Assembly: GCA_025363575.1 (NCBI GenBank)
Contig: JANYDM010000153.1
Location: 1-37,559, forward strand
Origin: Betaproteobacteria bacterium
Lineage (GTDB): Bacteria > Pseudomonadota > Gammaproteobacteria > Burkholderiales > SG8-41
DNA length: 37,559 nt
Direction of reading: 5' to 3'
Part shown: positions 8,646-16,224 of the stretch, piece by piece
Layout of the letters: each line of letters opens with the position of its first letter
How positions within the stretch are numbered: the stretch's first letter is position 1
Program-made: the position numbers and the translations under genes
The notes under the pieces: model-generated
The model's database searches: none
Told to the model about the DNA's origin: nothing
Seen by the model: the letters and a program-made list of their open reading frames with translations, nothing else

Positions 8646-9374
8646 CTACGCCGGCCAGATTCGCTGCGCGAGGTTGGGCGAGCCGGGCGCGTGCACGAGC
8701 TGGCGCACGACGCGGTCGCTCCACGCTTCCTGCTCGGGGTGCGGGCTTTCGTGATCGATGAAGTTATCGTTGCGCGCGGCGGCCGACACGAATTCGTAAA
8801 GTATCGCGTGCTTGGCCCAGCCGGCGACTGACGCGTATTTGCGCACGCGCACGCAGCCCGGCAGTTTTTCCATGCACGGCATGCGCCACGTTGCGTACCA
8901 GGACGCGAGCTCGTCTTCGTCCTGCCCCGCGCCGGGATTGAAGCTGCCGATCTGGATGCAGGGGCTCAATTCGATCTTGTCCAGCGGTTGGGTCGCCGCG
9001 GGCCCGTGGATGCGAGCCTCCTCGGCCATGATGTTGGCGCGAGCTGCAAGGCGCATCGCGAGCATCTTGCGGTCGGCCGCCGGCATCTGCGCGTGGAATT
9101 CAGACGGCGCAGGGCGCACGAATGCATGCGCGTCGCTGCCGCCGAACAGCAGTATGTAGCGGTCGCCCACGGGTACCGCGTTGCTCTTCACGTTGGAAAG
9201 GCGGCCTTTGGCGCCCGAGAGCTTGACGTTGTCGAGCGAGGCGTAATGCGCAGCCCAAGTGAAGCCCGGGCGCGCGAGCTGCTGCGGGATGTACGTGCCG
9301 TGCAGCCATTCGAGGTACGAGTCGCGGCCCTTGTCGGGCAGGTTGTACCAGGTGATCCAGATTCCGCTGTCCAA
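8646..9374 (-). CDS. Two-domain EthD-like (dimeric alpha/beta barrel) protein
   Basis: A 242-residue protein that looks like two ferredoxin-like halves. The first has WITWYNLPDKGRDSYLEWLHG and YIPQQLARPGF; the second has ASWYATWRMPCMEKLPGCVRV and a final YEFVS strand. This fits the dimeric alpha/beta-barrel superfamily with EthD or mono-oxygenase-like members. Catalytic residues are not recognisable. The open frame continues far upstream, antisense to the next gene, so the start must be chosen by context. A TTG at 9374 lies 6 nt after GGGAGA and just before the first conserved residues, and I prefer it. An ATT directly precedes it. Divergent from a Bug receptor over 90 bp. Confidence 0.75.
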   Translation of the reverse strand: MDSGIWITWYNLPDKGRDSYLEWLHGTYIPQQLARPGFTWAAHYASLDNVKLSGAKGRLSNVKSNAVPVGDRYILLFGGSDAHAFVRPAPSEFHAQMPAADRKMLAMRLAARANIMAEEARIHGPAATQPLDKIELSPCIQIGSFNPGAGQDEDELASWYATWRMPCMEKLPGCVRVRKYASVAGWAKHAILYEFVSAAARNDNFIDHESPHPEQEAWSDRVVRQLVHAPGSPNLAQRIWPA

Positions 9375-9413
9375 AATGCGTCTCCCGCCGTTTGTTGTGT
9401 TTCGAGTTGTGTG

Positions 9414-9438
9414 CGCGATTGTATAATGAAAAATCGCG
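9414..9438. promoter_or_regulatory. Candidate divergent promoter/operator with inverted repeat around TATAAT
   Basis: TATAAT at 9422-9427 is flanked by a perfect 7-bp inverted repeat, CGCGATT (9414-9420) and AATCGCG (9432-9438). The box lies 38 bp upstream of the receptor start at 9465. Read on the other strand, the same bases give TTATAC/TATACA, close to a -10 for the EthD-like gene. A repressor on the repeat would cover both promoters. This is inferred from sequence symmetry. Confidence 0.4.
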
Positions 9439-9464
9439 ACGGCCACCGGCGCGGGAGGAGAAAG

Positions 9465-10433
9465 ATGAGCAGGAACACCCTGAGCAGGATGCCGGTAGGT
9501 ATCGTGCTGGCCCTGGCCGCCGCAATGGCATGCGCGCAGGAATATCCGGCGCGGCCGGTCCGGCTGCTGACGCCCGTGGTCGCGGGCGGCGGGCTCGACT
9601 TCATTGCGCGTTTGATCGCACCGGGGCTCAGCGAAAATCTCGGCAAATCCGTCGTCGTCGACAACCGACCCGGCGCGAGCGGCGCCATCGCCATGGAAAT
9701 CACCGCGCGCGCGGCACCCGACGGCTATACGCTTGCCATCTTCAGCGTGAGCCAGATCATCTATGCTGAAATGAACAAAGCCAGCTACGACATGTTCCGC
9801 GATTTCGCGCCCGTCTCGCAAGTCGCCGCCGCGCCTTATGTATTGGCGGTGTCGCCGCAACTGCCCGTGAAATCGGTGAGCGAGCTCATCGCGTATGCGA
9901 AAGCGAACAGCGGCAAGGTTACCTATGCATCCGCCGGCGTCGCGACGCTGCAGCAGCTCGCGTGCGAACTCTTTGCATCCACCGCCGGCATCAAATTGAT
10001 CCACGTGCCGTATAAAGGCGTCGCCGCGGCCTTCCCCGACCTGATCGGGGGGCGCACGCACATGACGATCTCCAGCGTCGCGGCGCTTGCAACGCTGCTC
10101 CGCTCGAACCATTTGCGCGCGCTCGCGGTGACGACGACGCAGCGCACGGCGATGCTGCCCGAGGTGCCGACCATGATTGAGGCCGGCATGCCGGGCTTCG
10201 TTGTCTCGCAGTGGCACGGCATCGCGGCGCCCGCCGGCACGCAACGCGCAGTGATAGCGCGCCTGCAGCGGGCCATCGTGTACAGCCTGCAGCAACCCGA
10301 TGTTCTTGCGCGCCTCGCTGCTGATGGCTCCGAGCCTGTCGGCAGCACGGCGCAACAATTCACCGCGCACATGGCGGCGGAGCGCGAAAAATGGCTGCGC
10401 GCGATCCGGCAGGCCGGTATTAGCATGCAGTAG
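9465..10433 (+). CDS. Bug/TctC-family periplasmic receptor (fourth)
   Basis: A 322-residue receptor. The signal peptide ends after ACA at residue 24. Signatures are VAGGGLDFIAR, DGYTLAIF, VPYKG followed by VAAAFPDLIGGRTHM, and QWHGIAAPA. The first loop starts with Val-Ala instead of the common Pro-Gly or Pro-Ala, and the cleft Trp is followed by His, so its ligand probably differs from those of its neighbours. A strong ribosome site, GGGAGGAG (9453-9460), precedes the ATG. It is the first gene of a three-gene plus-strand run: receptor, class V aminotransferase, receptor, with gaps of 39 and 67 bp. Confidence 0.94.
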   Translation: MSRNTLSRMPVGIVLALAAAMACAQEYPARPVRLLTPVVAGGGLDFIARLIAPGLSENLGKSVVVDNRPGASGAIAMEITARAAPDGYTLAIFSVSQIIYAEMNKASYDMFRDFAPVSQVAAAPYVLAVSPQLPVKSVSELIAYAKANSGKVTYASAGVATLQQLACELFASTAGIKLIHVPYKGVAAAFPDLIGGRTHMTISSVAALATLLRSNHLRALAVTTTQRTAMLPEVPTMIEAGMPGFVVSQWHGIAAPAGTQRAVIARLQRAIVYSLQQPDVLARLAADGSEPVGSTAQQFTAHMAAEREKWLRAIRQAGISMQ

Positions 10434-10472
10434 AATAAAAAAAATATTTCGCTTGTCATCGGAGAGGCACAC

Positions 10473-11642
10473 GTGAACGAATTGTTATTGTTGACCCCGG
10501 GCCCCGTGCAGGTGCCGCGCGAAGTGCTGGAAGCAGGTGCCACGCCGATGGCGCATCACAACGCGGCAGAATTTCAAACCGTTTTCAAAGCGATGCTCGA
10601 AGGGCTGCGCCCCATCTTCGGCTGCGACGGTCCCATACTCGTGCAGAATTCGTCAGGCCGCGGCGCCATGGAAGCGTCGCTGACCAATCTCTTCAGCCCG
10701 GGCGATGCGGTGGCGATGATGGTGAACGGTCGCTTCGGCCTGCGCTTTGCGAACATCGCGCGCGACATGGGCCTGGTCGTGCATCCGGTGGGTCCGGACT
10801 GGGGCTATGCAGTACCCGAGAGCGCAGTCGTGGAGACGCTCACGCAGCATCCCGGGATCAAAGGCCTGATCGGCTCGATGTGCGAGACCGGCACCGGCGT
10901 TATGAACGACCTCGACATGATCGGTCGCATGGGCAAGCGCTTCAACATCATCACCGTGGTCGACGGCGTGTCGGCCGTGGCCGGAATGCCGGTGCGCATG
11001 GCCGAGCGCAACATCGACGTGTGTTTCTCGGGAATTCAGAAATGTTTCATGGCCCCGCCGGGGCTCGCGCTCGTTGCCACCAGCAGCCGTGTATGGGATG
11101 CGATCCGCGGCAGCAAACATTACCGGCATTATTTCAACTGGGTGAAGATGCGCGAATGGATAGAGGCGCCCAAGGCGCGCATGATGGGCACGCCGCCCGA
11201 GTCGTTGATACGCAGCCTGGCGCGTGCGGTCGCGATGATGCATGAAGAAGGTCTGCCCAACGTCTACGCGCGCCACGCGCTGCTGGCCGAAGGCTTTCAA
11301 GCTTTTGTGCACGTCGCCGGTTGCGAGCTCGTGGCCAAAGAGCCGCAATACCGCTCGCACACCGTGTCGGCAATGCTGCTTCCCGCCGGCATTAAGACCA
11401 GCGACGTCGTACAGCGCGTGTTAAAAAACGACAACGTCCGGATTGCGAGCGGCCAGGACAGCCTGAAAGACACCGCGGTCCGTATTGGACATATGGGGCC
11501 CGTCCGCCCGGATATGCTGATGCGCGGCATCCGGGCATTGGCGCAGGCACTCTCCGAGCTTGGCATGGACGCGAAGCTCGCGCAGGCCGGCGTCGATGCC
11601 GGCGCGCGCGTGCTCGAGCATGGCGCGAAAGCCGCGGCTTGA
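10473..11642 (+). CDS. Class V PLP-dependent aminotransferase (alanine-glyoxylate type)
   Basis: A 389-residue fold-type I enzyme, probably an alanine/serine-glyoxylate-type aminotransferase or a relative. The N-terminal LLTPGPVQVP is the family hallmark. SGRGAMEAS (61-69) should hold the PLP phosphate, Asp164 in VVDGVSAV stacks on the ring nitrogen, and Lys190 in SGIQKCFMAPPG is the Schiff-base lysine. It starts at GTG 10473, with GGAGAGG 5 nt upstream. The position between two Bug receptor genes, all in one direction, suggests the receptors deliver or sense amino- or keto-acids used by this enzyme. PucG (ureidoglycine-glyoxylate) activity is possible, but no purine genes are nearby. Confidence 0.92.
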   Translation: MNELLLLTPGPVQVPREVLEAGATPMAHHNAAEFQTVFKAMLEGLRPIFGCDGPILVQNSSGRGAMEASLTNLFSPGDAVAMMVNGRFGLRFANIARDMGLVVHPVGPDWGYAVPESAVVETLTQHPGIKGLIGSMCETGTGVMNDLDMIGRMGKRFNIITVVDGVSAVAGMPVRMAERNIDVCFSGIQKCFMAPPGLALVATSSRVWDAIRGSKHYRHYFNWVKMREWIEAPKARMMGTPPESLIRSLARAVAMMHEEGLPNVYARHALLAEGFQAFVHVAGCELVAKEPQYRSHTVSAMLLPAGIKTSDVVQRVLKNDNVRIASGQDSLKDTAVRIGHMGPVRPDMLMRGIRALAQALSELGMDAKLAQAGVDAGARVLEHGAKAAA

Positions 11643-11709
11643 TAGGCGCGCGCATTTCAGGCACCCGCCGCGCGGGAGCGACGCTTTCTATAGTGAACAG
11701 AGAACGACT

Positions 11710-12687
11710 ATGAGCAAATATTTACACGAGCACATCGCTGCTGTTCTTGCCTGCGCGCTGCCCGCGCTGGGCATTGCCGCGCAGCCAGCGGCCGATACCT
11801 ATCCATCGCGTCCTATCCGCATCGTCGTGCCGTCGCCGCCCGGCGGCGGCAACGACATCATGGCGCGCATAGGCGCGCAGCGCCTGAGCGAAGCGTGGTC
11901 GCGGCCGGTGATCGTCGACAACCGGCCGGGCGCCGGCGGCGCGATCGCGTTCGAGATGATTGCGCACGCGGAGCCCGACGGCTATACGCTGCTGCTCGGC
12001 AGCACCAACCTGACCGTGCTGCCCGACATCACCACCGTCAACTACGATCCGCTCAGGGATTTCGCGCCGGTGTCGCTGATGACGACTGCGATGAATATCC
12101 TGCTCGTGCATCCGGGAGTGCCCGCCAATTCCGTCAAGGAACTCATCGCGCTCGCGAAAGCAAAACCGGGCCAGCTCCTGTATGCGTCGTCGAGCGTCGC
12201 AACGTCATCGCATCTCGCCGCTGAAATGTTCTGCATGCAGGCGGGCATCAAGATGGTCCACGTGCCGTACAAGGGCGCGGGCCCGGCACTGACCGAGCTT
12301 ATGGGCGGGCAGGTGCAAAGCTTGTTTGCCAACCCTGCCGCGTCGATTGCGCATGTGCGCTCGGGCAAGCTGCGCGCGCTGGCGGTCTCAGGCGATAAAC
12401 GCTCGGTCATCATGCCGGAGGTGCCGACTGTCGCGGAAGCGGCGCTCCCCGGATTCGAGGCAAGCACGTGGTGGGGAATACTCGCGCCGGCGCGCACGCC
12501 TGAGGCGTTGATCGCAAAGCTCAACAGCGAGCTCGCGCGTTCGCTTCTGGAACCCGACGCGCAAAGGCGCATCGCGGCGTTGGGCGCCGACATTGTAGGC
12601 GGCCCGCCGAAGAAGCTGGCCGATCACTTGCGCGCGGAAATCCCCAAATGGCGCGTCGTGGTGCGCGCCGGCAATATCAGGCTATAG
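11710..12687 (+). CDS. Bug/TctC-family periplasmic receptor (fifth)
   Basis: A 325-residue receptor with a signal peptide ending after IAA at residue 24. Signatures are PPGGGNDIMAR, DGYTLLLG, VPYKG followed by AGPALTELMGGQVQS, and TWWGILAPA. The C-terminus is slightly divergent from its paralogues (RVVVRAGNIRL). A Cys occurs in EMFCMQAGIK, where paralogues have a Phe-Lys or similar. The ribosome site is poor (AGAGAAC about 7 nt upstream of 11710), consistent with translation downstream of the aminotransferase gene. It is convergent with the metallopeptidase gene. Confidence 0.94.
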   Translation: MSKYLHEHIAAVLACALPALGIAAQPAADTYPSRPIRIVVPSPPGGGNDIMARIGAQRLSEAWSRPVIVDNRPGAGGAIAFEMIAHAEPDGYTLLLGSTNLTVLPDITTVNYDPLRDFAPVSLMTTAMNILLVHPGVPANSVKELIALAKAKPGQLLYASSSVATSSHLAAEMFCMQAGIKMVHVPYKGAGPALTELMGGQVQSLFANPAASIAHVRSGKLRALAVSGDKRSVIMPEVPTVAEAALPGFEASTWWGILAPARTPEALIAKLNSELARSLLEPDAQRRIAALGADIVGGPPKKLADHLRAEIPKWRVVVRAGNIRL

Positions 12688-12708
12688 CGCTCCCGCGGCG
12701 CGCTCAAT

Positions 12709-13578
12709 TTACAACTGCTGCGCGCTGAACGTATCGCACTGTTTGACGTCGCCGGTATCGAGACCGCGCCGCAGCCAGCGCGTGCGCTGAGCCGAGCTGC
12801 CGTGCGTGAACGATTCGGGCACGACCGCGCCGCGGCTTTGCCGCTGCAGCGTATCGTCGCCGATGGCGGCCGCCGCGTTCAGCGCGCCTTCGATGTCACC
12901 CGGGTCGAGAAAATGCTTGCTCTGCTCAGTGCGGTTTGCCCATACGCCGGCGAAGCAATCGGCCTGCAGCTCGAGACGCACCGAGAGCGCATTGGCGGTC
13001 GCCTGAGACGCGCGGCTGCGCTTGCTTTCGAGCTGGTCTGTTATGCCGAGCAGTTTCTGCACGTGGTGGCCGACTTCATGCGCGATCACGTAGGCCTGCG
13101 CGAAATCGGCGGTCACATGAAAGCGGTCGCGCATCAATTGGTAGAAATGCAGATCGATGTAGACCTTGCGGTCCCCCGGGCAATAGAACGGGCCGGCGGC
13201 GGCCTGGCCCATGCCGCACGCGGTCGGATAAGAGCCCGTAAACAACACGAGCTTCGGCGGCGAATAACGGCCGCCCGACGCGGTGAAAATCGTCGCCCAG
13301 GTGTCTTCCGTCGACTTCAGAACGCGCGCTACGAACACCGCCTTTTCGTCGGTCGGGTGCTGCGCGGGTTGCCCGGATTCATGCACGGGCGCCTGCACAA
13401 CGGTATTGTTGCCTTCGAGCAGTCCCAGTATCACGCCCGGATCGATGCCGAACACGTACGAGCCGATGAGCGCGACGACGATGGCGCCGACCCCCAGCCC
13501 GCCGCCGATCGGCAGGCCGCCGCCGCTGCTGCCGCGCACGTCTTCTACATTGTCGCTTTCGGGTCCGTCGAGGCGCAT
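12709..13578 (-). CDS. ypfJ: YpfJ-type neutral zinc metallopeptidase
   Basis: A 289-residue predicted membrane-anchored metalloprotease of the YpfJ/KPN_02809 family. The N-terminus is cytoplasmic and Gly/Ser-rich, and a transmembrane helix spans about residues 26-46. The catalytic HEVGHH motif lies at 167-172 within a soluble C-terminal domain; FAGVWAN and the Tyr-rich YIDLHFYQLM stretch are also family features. Its biological substrate is not known. AGGAAG lies 6 nt before the ATG at 13578. It is convergent with a Bug receptor and divergent from the alpha/beta hydrolase. Length is normal for the family. Confidence 0.92.
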   Translation of the reverse strand: MRLDGPESDNVEDVRGSSGGGLPIGGGLGVGAIVVALIGSYVFGIDPGVILGLLEGNNTVVQAPVHESGQPAQHPTDEKAVFVARVLKSTEDTWATIFTASGGRYSPPKLVLFTGSYPTACGMGQAAAGPFYCPGDRKVYIDLHFYQLMRDRFHVTADFAQAYVIAHEVGHHVQKLLGITDQLESKRSRASQATANALSVRLELQADCFAGVWANRTEQSKHFLDPGDIEGALNAAAAIGDDTLQRQSRGAVVPESFTHGSSAQRTRWLRRGLDTGDVKQCDTFSAQQL

Positions 13579-13776
13579 GGCAGGCTTCCTGTGATTAACG
13601 CGGGGCTTATCGGAGTCTGACAGTATAGTCCCGCGCGCGTTGCACGAAAGTGAATGCGGCCGCGCAAATGTGCGTACCGCGACGCTTTGTTATTATCCGT
13701 ACAGACGCCGCCATGAATACCGCATATGCACATCCCGTGGATAATGGTAGCGGCGGGTAGCGGCGAGGAGGTTAGA

Positions 13777-14667
13777 TTGACAGCACGCTGGATAATTCTT
13801 TTGGGGATACTGATGACCGCTACCGCACTCACGGCAGGCGCCGCGCCCGAAGACCGCAACGTTACGGTCAACGGCCTGCGCATTCACTATCTTGACTGGG
13901 GCACCCCCGGCAAGCAGCCGCTGATACTGCTGCATGGCATTGCGCGCGTTGCGCACACGTTCGACCATCTCGCGCCGCACTTTACCGCCAACTATCATGT
14001 CATCGCGATCGACATGCGCGGCCACGGCGATTCCGCGTGGGACGGGGCAGGCGGCTACGTGGTCGAAGACTACGTCAAAGACATCGAAGCGCTGATCGCG
14101 CAGCTCAAATTGCGCAACATCGTGCTGTGGGGCAATTCGACGGGCGGACGCGTAGCGCAGATGGTAGCCGGCCTGCATCCCGAGCTCGTATCGTCAGTCA
14201 TCGTCGAGGACGTCGGCCCCGAGCGCCCGCGCGAAGTTTCGAACCGGCGCGCCGACCGCATGGCCAAGGAGACCGACGGCTGGGCGACGATCGACGATTT
14301 GTACGCGCAGGCACAACGCGAAAATCCACGCACGCCGGAGGCCGTGCTGCGGCCGTTTGTGCAGCACGCGTCCAAGCCGCGCGCCGACGGCCGCATCGTG
14401 TGGAAGCGCGATCCGGCGATATTGAATGGATTTGTGCCGACAGAGCTTTGGGCCACGGTGCGCAGGATCAAGGCGCCGCTCATCTACATACTCGGCGGTG
14501 CGAGCAACATCGTGCCCGCTCTCACGCAAATGGATATCCGGCGCGAGCTGCCGCAAGCGGAAATTGTCATGCTGCCGGGGCTCGGCCACTATCCCAGCGA
14601 CGAGAAACCGGCGGATTTTCTGGCCGTGGTCGATCGCTTTCTGGCGGAAACGGCCGCGCGCAAGTAG
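13777..14667 (+). CDS. Exported alpha/beta-fold hydrolase
   Basis: A 296-residue alpha/beta hydrolase with a signal peptide (residues 1 to about 22, TAGAA). The oxyanion motif LLHG is at 52-54, the nucleophile elbow GNSTGG gives Ser121, and the catalytic His is 271 in LPGLGHYP. The usual acid after strand 7 appears as GGASNIVP, with Asn where Asp is expected. The acid may come from another strand (for example Asp145 in VEDVG), or activity may be altered. A TTG start at 13777 is chosen because GAGGAGG lies 5 nt upstream and a signal peptide follows directly. An upstream ATG at 13726 is in frame but has no ribosome site. The substrate is unknown; an ester or lactone is likely. Confidence 0.85.
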   Translation: MTARWIILLGILMTATALTAGAAPEDRNVTVNGLRIHYLDWGTPGKQPLILLHGIARVAHTFDHLAPHFTANYHVIAIDMRGHGDSAWDGAGGYVVEDYVKDIEALIAQLKLRNIVLWGNSTGGRVAQMVAGLHPELVSSVIVEDVGPERPREVSNRRADRMAKETDGWATIDDLYAQAQRENPRTPEAVLRPFVQHASKPRADGRIVWKRDPAILNGFVPTELWATVRRIKAPLIYILGGASNIVPALTQMDIRRELPQAEIVMLPGLGHYPSDEKPADFLAVVDRFLAETAARK

Positions 14668-14679
14668 GACGGGCGCGCA

Positions 14680-14707
14680 AAAAAATCCCCCGGGGGATAC
14701 CCGGGGG
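14680..14707 (-). terminator. Intrinsic terminator of the 14741-15616 gene
   Basis: Two perfect 8-nt arms, CCCCCGGG (14687-14694) and CCCGGGGG (14700-14707), enclose a 5-nt loop. Read on the minus strand the hairpin is followed by ATTTTTTT, giving a classic terminator 34 bp past the stop of the minus-strand gene. On the plus strand it lies after the hydrolase gene but lacks a U tract. Confidence 0.85.
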
Positions 14708-14740
14708 CAAGGGGGGGCACTGCTGAATGGTTAAGACTGT

Positions 14741-15616
14741 TTAGCGGTGGCCGCGGCCGAACGATCCGCCGCCAGTCCTTCCCGCCATTGCGTAGTTGGT
14801 GCGGGCGGAAGAGCCGCCAAAGCTACGGTTTGAAGAACCAGCGGACGAACCGCCGGTCGACGTGCTCGTCGTCGTGGTGCCGGTCGAGCCGCGATTCCAG
14901 GAGCCGTTGTTGCTCGATCCGGTCGTCGTTGTGCCGGTCGACGTGCCCTGGCCCGTGTGCGAGCCGTTCCAGCCGCCATGCGAAGTCGTCCCGCCGGTGG
15001 TGGTGCCGCCCGTCGTTCCGCCGGTCGTCGTGCCACCGGTCGTGCCGCCGGTCGAGCCATGATTCCAGCCGCCGTTGTTCGAGCCGCCGTTGTTCCAGCG
15101 GTTGTCGTTCGACGCGGTGTGGTTCCACTGACGGTCGTTGCCGCGTCCGTCGCCGAAGCGATGATCGCCGCGGTCGGCAAAGCGGTCGTTCCCGCGTCCG
15201 TCGCCGAAGCGATGATCGCCGCGGTCGCCAAACCGGTCGCCACGGTCGTTGCGGAAATCGCCGCGCTGGTCGTGGCGCATATCGCGGTAGTCGCGGTTGC
15301 GTTCGGCCACGTCGCGGTTCAGTTCGCGGCGGTCGTGATTGATCTCCATATTGTCATGCCGCAATTCGGCACGTTCCTGCGCAACACGGCCCGAGTCGCC
15401 CCTGGCCTCGGCTGCACGCAGTTGGCGCATGTCCTGTGCCCGCTCGCGATAGTCGCCCGCGAGTTCGCGGCGGTCGCCGGAGATTTCGCGGTTGTCATGG
15501 CTCAGCTCTGCACGATCACTGCGGTAGTCACTAGAAAACTGCTGCGCGAAGGCGACAGGTGCCGACACCGCGCATGCTGCACCGACTGCCAGGGCAAGCA
15601 AAGTTTTGCGGAACAT
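14741..15616 (-). CDS. Secreted heptad-repeat plus Gly/Thr-rich low-complexity protein
   Basis: A 291-residue exported protein of no recognised family. After a signal peptide (residues 1-24, ending AFA) come three regions. Residues about 31-115 form a highly charged helix made of heptads with pattern xxDxREL, and the block of five heptads occurs twice (RAEL-HDN-EI-DRREL in both). Next is an Asp/Arg/Gly stretch that contains a 17-residue tandem duplication. The C-terminal half is Gly/Ser/Thr/Asn-rich, with TGGT-type repeats and scattered Trp. AAGGAG lies 4 nt before the ATG. It has its own terminator and is divergent from another secreted protein gene across a phased repeat array. A structural, matrix or stress-related envelope role is a guess. 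Confidence 0.8.
   Translation of the reverse strand: MFRKTLLALAVGAACAVSAPVAFAQQFSSDYRSDRAELSHDNREISGDRRELAGDYRERAQDMRQLRAAEARGDSGRVAQERAELRHDNMEINHDRRELNRDVAERNRDYRDMRHDQRGDFRNDRGDRFGDRGDHRFGDGRGNDRFADRGDHRFGDGRGNDRQWNHTASNDNRWNNGGSNNGGWNHGSTGGTTGGTTTGGTTGGTTTGGTTSHGGWNGSHTGQGTSTGTTTTGSSNNGSWNRGSTGTTTTSTSTGGSSAGSSNRSFGGSSARTNYAMAGRTGGGSFGRGHR
15132..15233. repeat. 51-bp tandem duplication inside the low-complexity gene
   Basis: Two adjacent 51-bp units (15132-15182 and 15183-15233) differ at only a few bases. They encode two copies of a 17-residue Asp/Arg/Gly/His unit. The near-identity at the DNA level points to a recent in-frame duplication. Confidence 0.85.
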
Positions 15617-15929
15617 AAATTCTCCTTGGATCTACGGTGGGGCACATGCCATCACCTGTGGGAGAACATTACGACCGCGCGCCCGGGAGTTCGCGGTGTT
15701 TTACATTGAATTACCCCCGTTTACACATCCTTACATTTGGGCCGCGGGGCCGGATGTAAGCAATTGTTACGGGTGTGATCCGCAACACAATGTTACTTCT
15801 GAAAAATGGAATTTTTGCGACCGGACACCAATCCTATGAACAAGCGGTAAACGTACAAAGATGCAGCACATTGGTTGTTGTCAGCAAGCGTCTTTGACGG
15901 CACCGGATACTTAAAGAAGGAGACTGATC
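15617..15929. other. 313-bp divergent intergenic region between two secreted-protein genes
   Basis: No gene is seen here. The half nearer the minus-strand gene holds the phased TTAC array described separately. A further TTAC in opposed pairing lies at 15756-15770 (GTAAG, CAATTG, then TTAC), inside a weak outer inverted repeat CGGAT (15751-15755) and ATCCG (15778-15782). Another TTAC is at 15793-15796. AT content is higher than in the coding regions. The plus-strand gene is preceded by AAGGAG. Confidence 0.7.
15701..15734. promoter_or_regulatory. Four TTAC direct repeats spaced exactly 10 bp (response-regulator-like operator)
   Basis: TTAC begins at 15701, 15711, 15721 and 15731. On the minus strand this reads GTAAG, N5, GTAAA, N5, GTAAT, N5, GTAAA. 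The CpxR box of enterobacteria is GTAAA-N5-GTAAA, and OmpR/PhoB-family regulators generally bind direct repeats one helical turn apart. The array lies 85-118 bp upstream of the minus-strand start at 15616. A weak TAATGT box at 15667-15672 would put the array just upstream of the -35 position, as for an activator. Regulator identity is inference. Confidence 0.6.
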
Positions 15930-16193
15930 ATGAAAACGACCTCTAAAGCATTGCTTGCCGGCGTACTACTTGCGGCTTCGGCCGCGCCGATGGTTGCCGA
16001 AGCGTCGGTGAATTTCGACGTCAATGTCGGCGTGCCCGGCTATTCCTACTACTCGCCGGCGCAGGCTTATTACCCGCCTGTGTACTATTCGGCGCCGCGC
16101 GCGTTTTACCGTGAACGCGACTGGCGCTGGGAACGGGACCACAGGTACTACGACCGTCGTTACGACCGCTTCGATCACCGCCGTCACTGGTAA
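15930..16193 (+). CDS. Small secreted Tyr/Arg-rich protein
   Basis: An 87-residue exported protein of no recognised family. The signal peptide covers about residues 1-25 (AEA before SVNFDV). The mature part begins with a short beta-like stretch FDVNVGVPGY, continues with a Tyr/Pro-rich middle (YYSP, YYPP, YYSAP) and ends in a strongly basic and aromatic tail with alternating Arg, Asp, Tyr and Trp. AAGGAG lies 7 nt before the ATG. It is followed by the DUF3300 gene in the same direction across a strong hairpin, and both proteins share Tyr/Trp-rich, low-complexity character. A cell-surface or outer-membrane-associated role is inferred. Confidence 0.8.
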   Translation: MKTTSKALLAGVLLAASAAPMVAEASVNFDVNVGVPGYSYYSPAQAYYPPVYYSAPRAFYRERDWRWERDHRYYDRRYDRFDHRRHW

Positions 16194-16224
16194 CAGCGGC
16201 GCGGAGGTTGCAGGGGATTTAACA

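Noticed and set aside
9375..10472. Long minus-strand extension (to 608 residues) of the EthD-like frame, antisense to a receptor gene
   Set aside because: The extension is Arg/His/Asp-rich with no family features, covers a clear receptor gene on the other strand, and a TTG with a good ribosome site fits the true start at 9374.
12802..13620. 272-codon plus-strand open frame antisense to the metallopeptidase
   Set aside because: No recognisable motif; the HEVGH metallopeptidase on the minus strand explains the region.
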